Positions 34,475-43,931 are shown, counted from the first letter of the stretch. The stretch is DNA of 64,000 nucleotides from Methylomarinum sp965277025 (GCA_965277025.1 OZ255706.1:2108001-2172000), one strand, 5' to 3'. The notes: generated by a model from the letters alone, not told the origin. A program made the numbers and translations.

Positions 34475-35696
34475 CTCTGTACATGACAAAAAATATTAAA
34501 AGCTAGCGTAGCTCGTTGAAATGTAATTAAATACCGCATTTTGTTTTAGCGAATATGAATAACGGGACATTACAAATCAACGAGCTGACCGTCATATTAA
34601 CTGAGCACTTTCAATGGAACAAGGCAAGAATCGTTTGTTTTGTGGGTATGTTAATTGCTTTGATGGCAGTTAGCACGGTCAATCTGGCCCAGCTCGCCGT
34701 ATTCTTTCCCAGTCGGGCAAAAATTTCCTCACGATATCGACGGATGCAACGATTTTTCAGTGACCATTGGCTGGATTACAATGAAGTCGCTCATTTCATC
34801 ATGAAACTGTTTGGTTTCACTGATCAGGATTACTATCTGACGTTAGACAGGACGAATTGGAAGTGGGGTAAAACCAATATTAATCTGCTGGTGCTTGCCG
34901 TGGTTTATCGGGGTGCCGCCATTCCTGTGTATTGGTTGCCTTTAAACAAGCGGGGCAACTCTAATACGAAGGAACGTATAGCGCTGATGAAACGCTTTAT
35001 TGCGCAGTTTGGCCGACATCACATCAAAGGTCTTTTGGCTGATCGGGAGTTTATTGGAGACGAATGGATGGGCTGGTTGTTTGAGCAAGAGATTCCCTTT
35101 TATATCCGTATTCGCAACAACGCCTGGACAACCAATGCCCAAGGCCAGCGAATACGCGTAGAGCGTTTGTTTTATGGGCTTAAGCCGGGTAGCACACGAC
35201 ACCTCTCAACAGCGCGCTATTTGGGAAATTGTTCAATTTATCTCAGTGGGTTACGGCTGAGTGATGGTGAGTTATTAATCATCGTCTGTCAGCATTTGAA
35301 CCCTGATGCGATTAAAATTTATGGCTTGCGTTGGGAAATCGAAACGCTTTTCGGCGGTTTAAAAGGACGGGGATTCAAACTTGAGGAAACGCGTGTAGTC
35401 GGTTATCTTCGGATCAAAAAATTGTTAGTACTTCCCGTTATTGCTTTCTGTTGGTCACATAAAGCAGGCGAATGGAAACATGATTGCGAGTTACCAATAA
35501 AAACCAAAACACATCAGCGGCTCGCGCAAAGCCTGTTTCGATATGGATTAGATTGTATCCGCTCAACGTTGTTTAATGTCTTATCTCAATCAAAAAGGAT
35601 GATTAGAAAAGTGATTGCTCTTTTGCAACCCATACCTTTTGTCACTGGAATACATGAGGCTCAATTGTCATAAGCTAATTTTTGTCATGTACAGAG
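34475..35696 (+). mobile_element. IS4-family element, copy E (complete)
   Basis: 1222 bp, with target duplication AAAAAATTC (34466-34474, 35697-35705). It lies in the last codons of the LysR gene. Confidence 0.96.
34555..35673 (+). CDS. IS4-family transposase, copy E (372 aa)
   Basis: Intact catalytic residues; W191/G268 subtype. The last residues read IHEAQLS instead of IHETHLS, a unique variant, and the right end has GCTAATT for GTTAATT. Confidence 0.95.
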   Translation: MNNGTLQINELTVILTEHFQWNKARIVCFVGMLIALMAVSTVNLAQLAVFFPSRAKISSRYRRMQRFFSDHWLDYNEVAHFIMKLFGFTDQDYYLTLDRTNWKWGKTNINLLVLAVVYRGAAIPVYWLPLNKRGNSNTKERIALMKRFIAQFGRHHIKGLLADREFIGDEWMGWLFEQEIPFYIRIRNNAWTTNAQGQRIRVERLFYGLKPGSTRHLSTARYLGNCSIYLSGLRLSDGELLIIVCQHLNPDAIKIYGLRWEIETLFGGLKGRGFKLEETRVVGYLRIKKLLVLPVIAFCWSHKAGEWKHDCELPIKTKTHQRLAQSLFRYGLDCIRSTLFNVLSQSKRMIRKVIALLQPIPFVTGIHEAQLS

Positions 35697-36584
35697 AAAA
35701 AATTCGATAAACGCTACGACTTGTCTGGGTAAATATTTGCGGCTTGGATAAATAAACTGCAATCCATTGTTTTTGTCATCGCCATGCTGAAAACCGCACA
35801 CAAAGTCATCCAGTATAGTGACCAATTTTCCATCTGAAAGGTCATTTTTAACATCCCAGATCGATTTATATGCGATGCCACAACCAGATATAGCCCATTG
35901 CCGAACAATTGCACCATCGTTACTCGTAAGCGCTTGGTTTACTTTGATCATCTGATGTTTATCATCAAGATAAAAATGCCATTTATTGAGAGGCTCACCC
36001 AGACGTTCCATAATAAGGCAACGGTGGTGTTCCAGGTCCTTTGGTTGTTTGGGCATTCCGTATCTTTCAAGGTAGGCTGGTGACGCAACTAATACACGAT
36101 GATTTTCTGCAAGGCGGCGAACAATCAAGCTACTGTCCGGTAAATTCCCATATCGAATACCCAGGTCATATCCATGTTCAACCAGATTAATAATTCCATC
36201 CGTAAGGTGTAAATAGGGCGTAATGGAAGGGTATTGGGCAACAAATGCTGTCAGTGCAGATGCAACATATTGCCTTCCAAAATCAGAAGGCGCTGTAATA
36301 CGTAACCGCCCAGACAAATCTTTTTTGTCATATTGTAAAAGCATTTCTGCATGTTGAACTTCTTCTAGCACACGTAGACATGCCTCGTAAAATTGTTGTC
36401 CAGCATCGGTTAAAGTAATTTTACGTGTAGTGCGGTGTAAAAGCCTTGTGTTGTAATTCTTTTCCATGGCATTGATGCGTACTGTCATACTCGCTGGCGA
36501 TAACCCCATTTGCCGACCAGCAGCTGCCAGACCGCCCGCCTTTACGACCTCAACAAATAACAGCATGTCATCTATTTTACTCAT
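35685..36584 (-). CDS. LysR-family transcriptional regulator, C-terminus altered by IS4
   Basis: About 299 residues from MSKIDDMLLFVEVVKAGG. The winged helix-turn-helix LAAAGRQMGLSPASMTVRI is followed by a LysR substrate-binding domain (GRLRITAPSDFGRQYV, GYDLGIRYGNLPDSSL). ATG 36584 is chosen because LysR proteins start here; an upstream in-frame ATG only adds nine residues. IS4 copy E replaces the natural ending IEFFKEYLS (natural stop at 34448) with IEFFLCT, so the regulator is probably still functional. It is divergent from the VOC-nitroreductase-flavodoxin operon, which it likely controls, perhaps in response to quinones or electrophiles (inference). Confidence 0.88.
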   Translation of the reverse strand: MSKIDDMLLFVEVVKAGGLAAAGRQMGLSPASMTVRINAMEKNYNTRLLHRTTRKITLTDAGQQFYEACLRVLEEVQHAEMLLQYDKKDLSGRLRITAPSDFGRQYVASALTAFVAQYPSITPYLHLTDGIINLVEHGYDLGIRYGNLPDSSLIVRRLAENHRVLVASPAYLERYGMPKQPKDLEHHRCLIMERLGEPLNKWHFYLDDKHQMIKVNQALTSNDGAIVRQWAISGCGIAYKSIWDVKNDLSDGKLVTILDDFVCGFQHGDDKNNGLQFIYPSRKYLPRQVVAFIEFFLCT

Positions 36585-36629
36585 ATTTTGTTTCACCTCG
36601 GCATTCAACAAGTATCAACTCACAGAAAT

Positions 36630-36652
36630 ATTATTTATTTTTACTAAATAAT
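36630..36652. promoter_or_regulatory. Candidate LysR operator
   Basis: Inverted repeat ATTATTTA - 7 bp - TAAATAAT in the LysR/VOC intergenic region. It contains the T-N11-A pattern expected for LysR-type binding sites and lies 42 bp upstream of the -10 of the divergent operon. Confidence 0.5.
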
Positions 36653-36671
36653 AATTTCACTATTTAACCCA

Positions 36672-36699
36672 TTATCAAAGTATTTCTCAAGTATATAAT
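36672..36699 (+). promoter_or_regulatory. Likely promoter of the VOC-nitroreductase operon
   Basis: -35-like TTATCA (36672-36677) and -10 TATAAT (36694-36699) with 16-bp spacing, 30 bp ahead of the VOC start codon. The poor -35 fits an activator-dependent promoter. Confidence 0.5.
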
Positions 36700-36728
36700 T
36701 CGGTCATGGATAATAAACAGGTAAGAAT

Positions 36729-37130
36729 ATGAAGCTGGAAATTAATCATGTACTGATACGTACTGCCAATATTGATGCCATGATCCATTTCTTTAAACGT
36801 GTGTTGGGATTGAAAAATGGCAAACGTCCACCTTTTGCATTTACAGGAGCATGGTTGTGGTCTGATGACAAACCATTGATACATCTTAGTGAAGTCAATC
36901 CGATTGATAAAGGGCAGCTAGATTATCTGGGAGATAAAAAAATGATTAGTCATTCAGGAACAGGCATTATTGATCATATTGCTTTTACGGGTCGGGATTA
37001 CAAACATTTGATTAAATCATTGCATAATCATCAAATCCATTATTTTGAACGAGATGTGCCTTTGACTGGCGAGCATCAGGTGTTTGTAGAAGGGCCAGAA
37101 GGTTTACGAGTGGAAATTCAGTTTAAATAA
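36729..37130 (+). CDS. VOC-family (glyoxalase/dioxygenase fold) protein
   Basis: 133 residues, one complete VOC module pair. The metal ligands can be read as His in KLEINHVLIRT, His in IIDHIAFTG and Glu in LRVEIQF at the very end, as in glyoxalase I, fosfomycin-resistance and ring-cleavage enzymes. First gene of a three-gene operon with two flavin-type reductases, so detoxification of a quinone, aldehyde or nitro compound is plausible. The exact reaction cannot be told. Confidence 0.83.
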   Translation: MKLEINHVLIRTANIDAMIHFFKRVLGLKNGKRPPFAFTGAWLWSDDKPLIHLSEVNPIDKGQLDYLGDKKMISHSGTGIIDHIAFTGRDYKHLIKSLHNHQIHYFERDVPLTGEHQVFVEGPEGLRVEIQFK

Positions 37131-37150
37131 GGTGTGGAAGAGGATAGAGC

Positions 37151-37807
37151 ATGACACATTCAATTATCGAAGATTTATTATGGCGACATACGACAAAGAA
37201 ATATGACAGCACTCGGAAAGTCTCTGAAGAAGATCTGAACACTTTTTTTGAAGCCATTCGATTATCGCCATCATCGATCAATTCGCAGCCTTGGAAGTTT
37301 ATCGTCATCGAAAGCGATGAGGCAAGGGAGCGCATGAGCAAAACCTTTGCGCATAAATATCAATTTAACCAACCCCATATTTTTGATAGTTCGCACATTA
37401 TTTTATTCGCGCATAACCCACACTATACACGTGATGATTACGCTGAGGTTGTAGATAATGGCATTGAAGATGGGCGAACCAAGCCTGAAGATAGAGAAAG
37501 TGCTTTTGGCGGCTTTATGTTTGCCGAGCTAAATACTGATGAAACAGGAAATACGAACCCTTGGACAAAAGCCCAACTCTATATTGCTTTAGGCAATGCA
37601 TTGCATACATTGGCTAGACTTAAAATTGATTCCACGCCGATGGAGGGTATTGATACCGATCTCGTCAATGAGGCGTTTAAAATAGAACTTGATGGTTATT
37701 GGTGCGATGTCGCTTTGGCGATTGGCTACCATCACCCAAGTGAAGACTACAATGCAAAATTGCCTAAATCACGTCGCCGTTTGGACAGTATCTTATTACG
37801 CATATAA
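37151..37807 (+). CDS. NfsB-like NAD(P)H nitroreductase
   Basis: 218 residues. The N-terminal RHTTKKYDSTRKVSEEDL and RLSPSSINSQPWKFIVI carry the FMN-binding Arg/Lys and SPSS motif of the nitroreductase family. The C-terminal VALAIGYHHPSEDYNAKLPKSRR fits NfsB/NfnB-type oxygen-insensitive enzymes, which reduce nitroaromatics or quinones using FMN. It begins 20 bp after the VOC gene. Confidence 0.88.
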   Translation: MTHSIIEDLLWRHTTKKYDSTRKVSEEDLNTFFEAIRLSPSSINSQPWKFIVIESDEARERMSKTFAHKYQFNQPHIFDSSHIILFAHNPHYTRDDYAEVVDNGIEDGRTKPEDRESAFGGFMFAELNTDETGNTNPWTKAQLYIALGNALHTLARLKIDSTPMEGIDTDLVNEAFKIELDGYWCDVALAIGYHHPSEDYNAKLPKSRRRLDSILLRI

Positions 37808-37833
37808 TATTTGAGAAAGCAAATGGAGAAATT

Positions 37834-38385
37834 ATGAAGACATTATTAGTAACAGCAGGTTATTCAATTTTTGATGCAAAGGGGCATCTAAATAGCTTTC
37901 TTGCTTATTTAACGGAAAAAAATCTCTCTGAAAAAGGGCATAAAGTAAAAATTTCTGATGTCTGCAAAGACACCTGGGATGTAAACAGAGAAGTTGAAAA
38001 GCTGCTTTGGGCGGAAACCATCATATACATCACGCCTATTATGTGGTTCAACATGCCAGCACCGATGGTCAACTGGCTAGATAAAGTGCTTTTATATGAA
38101 AAAACATTTGTGATTACTGAAGAGTATGGCGAAGGTGGCCAAGTCCCTGCAAATAACTTCATGATAGTTACCACGTCTAACCTTAAAAAAAGTAACTTAG
38201 GAAAAGGATATGTGCTGAAAAATGCTCCTCATATCGACGATGTTCTACAACCTTTAATCATGACGAATAACTATCTTAGTATCCGCAACCAAATTCTTAC
38301 ATTCCATGCAGATAATGTGATCGCTGGGGATACAAGCTGGATTGAAGATGCCTATGTAAAACACCTCAACGCCCATTTCAGGTAA
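37834..38385 (+). CDS. MdaB-like flavodoxin-fold NAD(P)H quinone reductase
   Basis: 183 residues with an alternating beta/alpha flavodoxin fold. It starts MKTLLVTAGYSIFDAKGHLN (phosphate-loop region), then WAETIIYITPIMWFNMPAPMVNWLDKVL, the FMN/FAD-contact block of MdaB and Kef-ancillary reductases. 26 bp after the nitroreductase. It likely performs two-electron reduction of quinones in the cytoplasm and closes the LysR-linked operon. Confidence 0.83.
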   Translation: MKTLLVTAGYSIFDAKGHLNSFLAYLTEKNLSEKGHKVKISDVCKDTWDVNREVEKLLWAETIIYITPIMWFNMPAPMVNWLDKVLLYEKTFVITEEYGEGGQVPANNFMIVTTSNLKKSNLGKGYVLKNAPHIDDVLQPLIMTNNYLSIRNQILTFHADNVIAGDTSWIEDAYVKHLNAHFR

Positions 38386-38421
38386 ACACAAGGATATAAC
38401 CAGATGCTCCAGCGGATGGAA

Positions 38422-38466
38422 GAAAGCGTCACAGTTTCTGCTGACGCAAAAAACTGTGACGCTTTC
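38422..38466. repeat. Perfect 16-bp inverted repeat
   Basis: GAAAGCGTCACAGTTT and its exact reverse complement, separated by 13 bp. It lies 36 bp after the MdaB-like stop and at the truncated end of a transposase remnant. There is no T-run. It could be a bidirectional terminator or the tip of a small mobile element. Confidence 0.8.
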
Positions 38467-38468
38467 CG

Positions 38469-38745
38469 AAATATTCGAGTCCGTTACGGTGCTGTCCAGA
38501 CGAATGACTTGTCTGTGCTCCACGCCTGCCTCCCTGGCCTGTCCCCGCATGGCTGGCTTGATCTTCCCCCAGGTCGTATCACGGATACGGTTGATAGGCC
38601 AATGTAAAACCGCTTTTTTGGGAATGATTTCCAGGGGCAATCGGACAAATGCCAGAAATGGTTGCGAATCCAACAGCTAGAAGGCCAGTTCCTCGTAACT
38701 TACTCGCAGGTATTGCTTGAGAATTGAACAGCGTACACTGACTCT
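38469..38745 (-). pseudogene. Degenerate transposase remnant (ISNCY/IS1182-like)
   Basis: Read on the minus strand: ILKQYLRVSYEELAF, stop, LLDSQPFLAFVRLP, then WPINRIRDTTWGKIKPAM and IRLDSTVTDSNI, where it ends. The order and motifs fit the N-terminal half of an ISNCY/IS1182-type transposase (DSTV holds the first Asp). There are stops and frame changes, and no terminal repeats. Confidence 0.6.
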
Positions 38746-38840
38746 ACTGGCAATCCTTTGCGGCCACAATCTTTGATCTTTGTTGCCTCCTTAAGATCTG
38801 TTGTCTCTCATTCCAGCACCTCAGGATGATCATCCAGCTA

Positions 38841-39002
38841 GGAGGTTGTCGGGTTATAGGGTTCGTGACGAGACGAGTGGGAAATCGAGTGAGTTTTTTT
38901 GCTCTTTTGAGGCGCATAGTGGTGCTACGCAACGAAAAAGAGCGGAAAAACACGCCGATTTCCCGCTGCCGCAGTAGAATCATCCATAATCCGACAGCCT
39001 CC
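38841..39002. repeat. MITE, long variant, copy 2 (162 bp)
   Basis: Tips GGAGGTTGTCGGGTTATAGG and, in reverse complement, GGAGGCTGTCGGATTATGG, flanked by TA at 38839-38840 and 39003-39004. The interior matches the 15576 copy in inverse orientation. No coding potential. IS630 copy 4 starts immediately after the right TA. Confidence 0.85.
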
Positions 39003-39120
39003 TAGTGCAAACAAGCGTAAGTTATCACTCTATTGAGTAAGTGGCTTAGCCTGATACGTCCAACGAAAAGGCTTAGCCATGGTTTCATTGAAATATTTTA
39101 TGAAATCCGCTATTTTTTTG

Positions 39121-40342
39121 CTCTGTACATGACAAAAATTAACTTATGACAAATGAGTCTCATGTATTCCAGTGACAAAAGATATGGGTTGCAAAAGAGC
39201 AATCACTTTTCTAATCATCCTTTTTGATTGAGATAAGACATTAAACAACGTTGAGCGGATACAATCTAATCCATATCGAAACAGGCTTTGCGCGAGCCGC
39301 TGATGTGTTTTGGTTTTTATTGGTAACTCGCAATCATGTTTCCATTCGCCTGCTTTATGTGACCAACAGAAAGCAATAACGGGAAGTACTAACAATTTTT
39401 TGATCCGAAGATAACCGACTACACGCGTTTCCTCAAGTTTGAATCCCCGTCCTTTTAAACAGCCAAAAAGCGTTTCGATTTCCCAACGCAAGCCATAAAT
39501 TTTAATCGCATCAGGGTTCAAATGCTGACAGACGATGATTAATAACTCACCATCACTCAGCCGTAACCCACTGAGATAAATTGAACAATTTCCCAAATAG
39601 CGCGCTGTTGAGAGGTGTCGTGTGCTACCCGGCTTAAGCCCATAAAACAAACGCTCTACGCGTATTCGCTGGCCTTGGGCATTGGTTGTCCTGGCGTTGT
39701 TGCGAATACGGATATAAAAGGGAATCTCTTGCTCAAACAACCAGCCCATCCATTCGTCTCCAATAAACTCCCGATCAGCCAAAAGACCTTTGATGTGATG
39801 TCGGCCAAACTGCGCAATAAAGCGTTTCATCAGCGCTATACGTTCCTTCGTATTAGAGTTGCCCCGCTTGTTTAAAGGCAACCAATACACAGGAATGGCG
39901 GCACCCCGATAAACCACGGCAAGCACCAGCAGATTAATATTGGTTTTACCCCACTTCCAATTCGTCCTGTCTAACGTCAGATAGTAATCCTGATCAGTGA
40001 AACCAAACAGTTTCATGATGAAATGAGCGACTTCATTGTAATCCAGCCAATGGTCACTGAAAAATCGTTGCATCCGTCGATATCGTGAGGAAATTTTTGC
40101 CCGACGGGGAAAGAATACGGCGAGCTGGGCCAGATTGACCGTGCTAACTGCCATCAAAGCAATTAACATACCCACAAAACAAACGATTCTTGCCTTGTTC
40201 CATTGAAAGTGCTCAGTTAATATGGCGGTCAGCTCGTTGATTTGTAATGTCCCGTTATTCATATTCGCTAAAACAAAATGCGGTATTTAATTACATTTCA
40301 ACGAGCTACGCTAGCTTTTAATATTTTTTGTCATGTACAGAG
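39121..40342 (-). mobile_element. IS4-family element, copy F (complete)
   Basis: 1222 bp, with target duplication ATTTTTTTG (39112-39120, 40343-40351). Confidence 0.96.
39144..40262 (-). CDS. IS4-family transposase, copy F (372 aa)
   Basis: Intact triad; R191/C268 subtype. Distinguished by PISFVTG for PIPFVTG close to the C-terminus. Confidence 0.95.
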   Translation of the reverse strand: MNNGTLQINELTAILTEHFQWNKARIVCFVGMLIALMAVSTVNLAQLAVFFPRRAKISSRYRRMQRFFSDHWLDYNEVAHFIMKLFGFTDQDYYLTLDRTNWKWGKTNINLLVLAVVYRGAAIPVYWLPLNKRGNSNTKERIALMKRFIAQFGRHHIKGLLADREFIGDEWMGWLFEQEIPFYIRIRNNARTTNAQGQRIRVERLFYGLKPGSTRHLSTARYLGNCSIYLSGLRLSDGELLIIVCQHLNPDAIKIYGLRWEIETLFGCLKGRGFKLEETRVVGYLRIKKLLVLPVIAFCWSHKAGEWKHDCELPIKTKTHQRLAQSLFRYGLDCIRSTLFNVLSQSKRMIRKVIALLQPISFVTGIHETHLS

Positions 40343-41805
40343 ATTTTTTTGTCTAAATCCTCTTTAGATTTAAAGTTGCCGCGCCGGATTACTTTACGCA
40401 TTAAAATAGAAAACCAGATCTCTATCTGATTAAGCCATGAACAATGCTTAGGGGTAAAATGAAAAACAACCGGATGGTTTGAGTTAGTCAAAAAAGCAGT
40501 ACGACTTTCCATTGATTTCAAAATACCCTCTTTTCCTTTAACCCCTGATTCTCCTGAATACGAAATTTTTTCGGCAATTAATCGAACCACCGATTCTGAA
40601 CAATGTGTATTGAGATTATCCATGACTAAATGCCAATGGGTTTGTTTGGGTTGTTGATGAAAAAGCAGGTTCAAAAACTCGGCAAAATCTTGCTCTGTTC
40701 GAGTTTCTCCTATACTTCCCATTACTTCACCCGTGGCCACATCAAAACCTGCAATCAAGGTCTGGGTACCATGTCGAATATATTCAAATTCTTGTCGTTC
40801 AACTTTTCCTTTCTTCATCGGCAATATCTGCGCTGCTCGCTCTAAAGCTTGAATCCCTGTCATTTCATCAATCGAAATCGTTTTGATGCCTTGCTCTTCC
40901 CGCTCCAAAGCCCGTTGGCAGGTTTCGCAAATATCTTGACACCTCTCGTCGAAGTATTCATCTTTTTTTGCCGTCAACCAGCCTTTCATCCGGTGGGGTT
41001 GCAGGTCCGCTTCTTTTTAAAAAGCGCCCAACAGAGCGCTGTGAAATATAATCAACAATGCCCCGTTTTATCGCTTCATCGGCTATTTCTTGTTGCGTCC
41101 AATGAGTGATCGGGCGTTGACTATCCTCTGGGCGTTCGCAGGCTATCGCGATAATGCTGCAAATTTGCTCCGCCGTATAGATAGCAGGCGCACCGCTTCG
41201 CGGTGCATCTTGAAGCCGGGCTAAAGGATTTTCTTGTTCACTGTTCTGTAACCAGCGTTTTCGCCAATTTTGAACAGTTGTCCGTCCAATTTTTAACTGG
41301 CGCATGGTTTCATGTACACTAATGCCTTCATCTGCCAACAATATAATACGGCAACGTGTCACCAAATTCTGAGGACTTGTATGTTTACGCACTGTGCCTT
41401 GCAATAACGTGCGTTGTTTTTCTGTTAAACTGATTGGGGCTGCTGTTAGTCGTGGAATGATATCACCTGCTGAATTTAATATAGTATTATTCAGCATATT
41501 ACAATATATTCCTCATAAATAGCATTGGTGTTTTCGCTTATGTGCACTAGTTGGACATGGTTTGTCATTCTTATCCGATCTCGTGATCTACGAAAAAATG
41601 GAATATACTGCTCTGGAAAATTGTCGCAGTGTGTTTTTCTAGCATTGTTACCTACGGTGTTGGAAAGGTTTTATTATATTTCAATCGCTTGGCGTTAATA
41701 GACGGGAACTAGTTACAAAATATCATCTAAAAAACGCCACGCTTTTTACGGTCGCAAGGGTTCTGTAACTTTTTATGACAAGTGTTTGAGTGGTTCAGCG
41801 ATTTC

Positions 41806-42234
41806 TCAAATAAATAACAAGGTGCTCAAGAGAAATAATACAAGATAAATCTCGGAGCGGATTATTTTTTTTCGCGACAAGCCATTGATTTTGGCTGAAT
41901 ATTTTATAAAAAGATGGCGAAAAACCAGTAAAGATATAATATCGAAAGCAATTTGAAAGTTGCCATTGATGCCCACCATTTCCACGAAAGCCATATCCTT
42001 TTTGGGAAACAGCACCCCCCAGAGCAGAAAAAAGAGGGTGGCTATGGAGTTATTGATTATGGCCAGCAAACAGAGATAATTGGTCATAATATTTTCATAT
42101 TTTATTCCGCCTGTTTCCTTGATTATCAGGAAGAATAATGAAAATATCAAAAACATATCAAATATAAAAAACTCTTCAAAAGGGATGGCCTCTTCAAGCC
42201 AGAAGAAGAAATTTGATATTTGAGCAAAGAGCAA
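41806..42234 (-). CDS. Hypothetical small four-helix membrane protein
   Basis: 142 codons from a TTG start, with about four strongly hydrophobic helices (FFIFDMFLIFSLFFLII, YLCLLAIINNSIATLFFLLW, AFDIISLLVFRHLF, IYLVLFLLSTLLFI) and a basic loop SRKKIIRS near the end. Not recognised. Base composition is AT-rich compared with the neighbouring waaA. No ribosome-binding site is obvious, so the start is unsure. The adjacent stretch 41548-41805 shows nothing I can identify. Confidence 0.5.
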   Translation of the reverse strand: MLFAQISNFFFWLEEAIPFEEFFIFDMFLIFSLFFLIIKETGGIKYENIMTNYLCLLAIINNSIATLFFLLWGVLFPKKDMAFVEMVGINGNFQIAFDIISLLVFRHLFIKYSAKINGLSRKKIIRSEIYLVLFLLSTLLFI

Positions 42235-42269
42235 GCCAAAAAAAGAAAAAATTTTTTATTTTGGTTAAA

Positions 42270-42612
42270 GCAGGGTTCTCGCTGATTTCATCTGTATTCA
42301 TTATTATTGGTTTGCTGATGATTGGAAATCACGGGATGATGCTTTATAAGCAAAGCGAAAATCGTCACGCGTTCTGCGGTCACAGGCAGTATGGATAATT
42401 TGTTCAACGCTTCTTAAAAAATGTAGCCTGTTTCACGGGACCGCACAGCTTTACGATATTTTGATGCGCATGCTAACACTACGCAAGGAAAATATCGAGT
42501 TGGGCGCAGATTTTTCACTGTTACGATAAAAATCAATCCTGTTCTGATCGATTTTCCACTTTGTGTCTGTTGTAGACCAATCAGGAATGATTTGTTCAGC
42601 GTTTCCTTAAAA
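42270..42612 (+). repeat. Dispersed intergenic repeat, members d and e (diverged)
   Basis: Two tails of the repeat occur here: AATTTGTTCAACGCTTCTTA near 42395 and GATTTGTTCAGCGTTTCCTT near 42590. Each is preceded by blocks like AAGCAAAGCGAAAATCG and a central AT-rich part. No gene is seen between 42235 and 42653. waaA follows the second tail by 42 bp. Confidence 0.5.
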
Positions 42613-42653
42613 AAACGGTAAAATAGCCAATTTGCTTCCAGGCTGTTCAGTCG

Positions 42654-43928
42654 ATGCGCTTTATCTATACCTCACTGTTTTTTCTGCTTTTGCCTTTCGT
42701 TTTGTTGCGCTTGTATTGGCGTGGAATGAAACAGCCGGCTTATCGTGATCGTTGGTGGGAGCGCCTGGCGTTTTTTAAAACACAATACCCTGCAGGCTCC
42801 GTATGGTTTCATGCTGTTTCAGTCGGTGAGGCCGAGGCCGCGTTTCCGTTGATTCGCCGCTTGCAAAAACAGCACCCGAATACCCCTGTTCTGGTGACGA
42901 CGACGACTCCGACCGGGTCTGCCCGGGTTCAATCAGTTTTGGGTGAAAGCGTTTACCATGTTTATTTACCTTATGATATTCCCGTTATTCTCAAACGTTT
43001 TTCTCAAACCTTCAAACCCGCTATGCTGGTGGTATTGGAAAAAGAAATCTGGCCTAATTTATTCAGGCAATGCGGCGAAAATGATATTCCATTGCTGATC
43101 GTCAATGCTCGTTTATCAGCGCGGTCCGCCCGCTCTTATCGATTGATTCAGGCTTTGGTGAAGCCGGCCTTGTCCCAGGTAGTCAAGATTCTGGCACAGA
43201 CGGAAGAAGACCGAATGCGTTTTATCGAGATTGGCGCCGATCCTGGCAAGGTCGAAGTCAGTGGAAATCTGAAATTTGATATCGATGTTCCACAAGCCTT
43301 GATTGAACAAGGTCAGCAGCTGCGTCGAGAACTGTTTCCTGGTCGTTTTGTCTGGATTATCGCCAGTACCCATGCATGTGAAGAAAAATTATTCTTTGAA
43401 CAATATTATGAGCTGAAAAACTATATCCCTAAGCTTTTGCTGCTACTGGTTCCAAGACATCCAGAGCGGTTTGAGCCAGTGCGGCAATTGGCTGAACAAC
43501 ATTCGTTGAAAGTGGTCAAACGCAGTGAAAAAAAACTGGTTAATACGAAAACCGATGTTTATCTGGCCGATACCATGGGCGAGTTGAAAATGCTGTATGC
43601 GGCGGCCGATGTTGCGTTTGTCGGTGGCAGTCTGGTGCCTGTGGGTGGACATAATATATTGGAGCCACTTGCGATTGGGGTTCCTGTCTTGTTTGGTCCT
43701 GATATGATCAATTTCAAACAAATTGCCCGGAATGTGTTGCAGCAGCAGGCGGCCATCCAATGTCAGTCAGCTGAGGCAAGCAGTGAATATTTGTTGAAAC
43801 TTTATCGCGATCCAGACATGCGGCAGAAAATGATAGAGCAGGGCTATCATTTTATTCGGCAAAATCAGGGCGCCTTACAAAAAAGTTGTGCAGTAATACA
43901 AACATATTGGCCAGGGAAAGAGGAGTAA
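42654..43928 (+). CDS. waaA: 3-deoxy-D-manno-octulosonic acid (Kdo) transferase
   Basis: 424 residues: an N-terminal membrane anchor (YTSLFFLLLPFVLLRLYW), then VWFHAVSVGEAEAAFPLI, where the family's catalytic-base Glu lies, and VTTTTPTGSARV. The C-terminal glycosyltransferase half contains GGSLVPVGGHNILEPLAIGVPVLFGP. It transfers Kdo from CMP-Kdo to lipid A precursor at the inner membrane, so the organism makes LPS. It is followed 3 bp later by the AI-2E-type transporter gene. Confidence 0.95.
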   Translation: MRFIYTSLFFLLLPFVLLRLYWRGMKQPAYRDRWWERLAFFKTQYPAGSVWFHAVSVGEAEAAFPLIRRLQKQHPNTPVLVTTTTPTGSARVQSVLGESVYHVYLPYDIPVILKRFSQTFKPAMLVVLEKEIWPNLFRQCGENDIPLLIVNARLSARSARSYRLIQALVKPALSQVVKILAQTEEDRMRFIEIGADPGKVEVSGNLKFDIDVPQALIEQGQQLRRELFPGRFVWIIASTHACEEKLFFEQYYELKNYIPKLLLLLVPRHPERFEPVRQLAEQHSLKVVKRSEKKLVNTKTDVYLADTMGELKMLYAAADVAFVGGSLVPVGGHNILEPLAIGVPVLFGPDMINFKQIARNVLQQQAAIQCQSAEASSEYLLKLYRDPDMRQKMIEQGYHFIRQNQGALQKSCAVIQTYWPGKEE

Positions 43929-43931
43929 GTC

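Larger units (their letters stand above)
39022..41497 (-). pseudogene. IS630-family transposase, copy 4, split by IS4
   Basis: The helix-turn-helix frame (40958-41497) and DDE frame (from 40989) are both open and joined by the A-run frameshift site. The DDE frame is interrupted at KSKEDLDKKI, where IS4 copy F enters, giving a false end VHDKKY at 40318. The last 30 or so codons lie at about 39022-39120. Removing IS4 and one ATTTTTTTG duplication restores the frame. Confidence 0.88.
39005..41547 (-). mobile_element. IS630-family element, copy 4, containing IS4 copy F
   Basis: Complete ends GTGCAAACAAGCG (39005) and GTGCACATAAGCG (reverse complement, ending 41547), with TA on each side. The only interruption is IS4 copy F near the 3' end. 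Without it the element is about 1.3 kb, which defines the full-length IS630 here. Confidence 0.93.
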
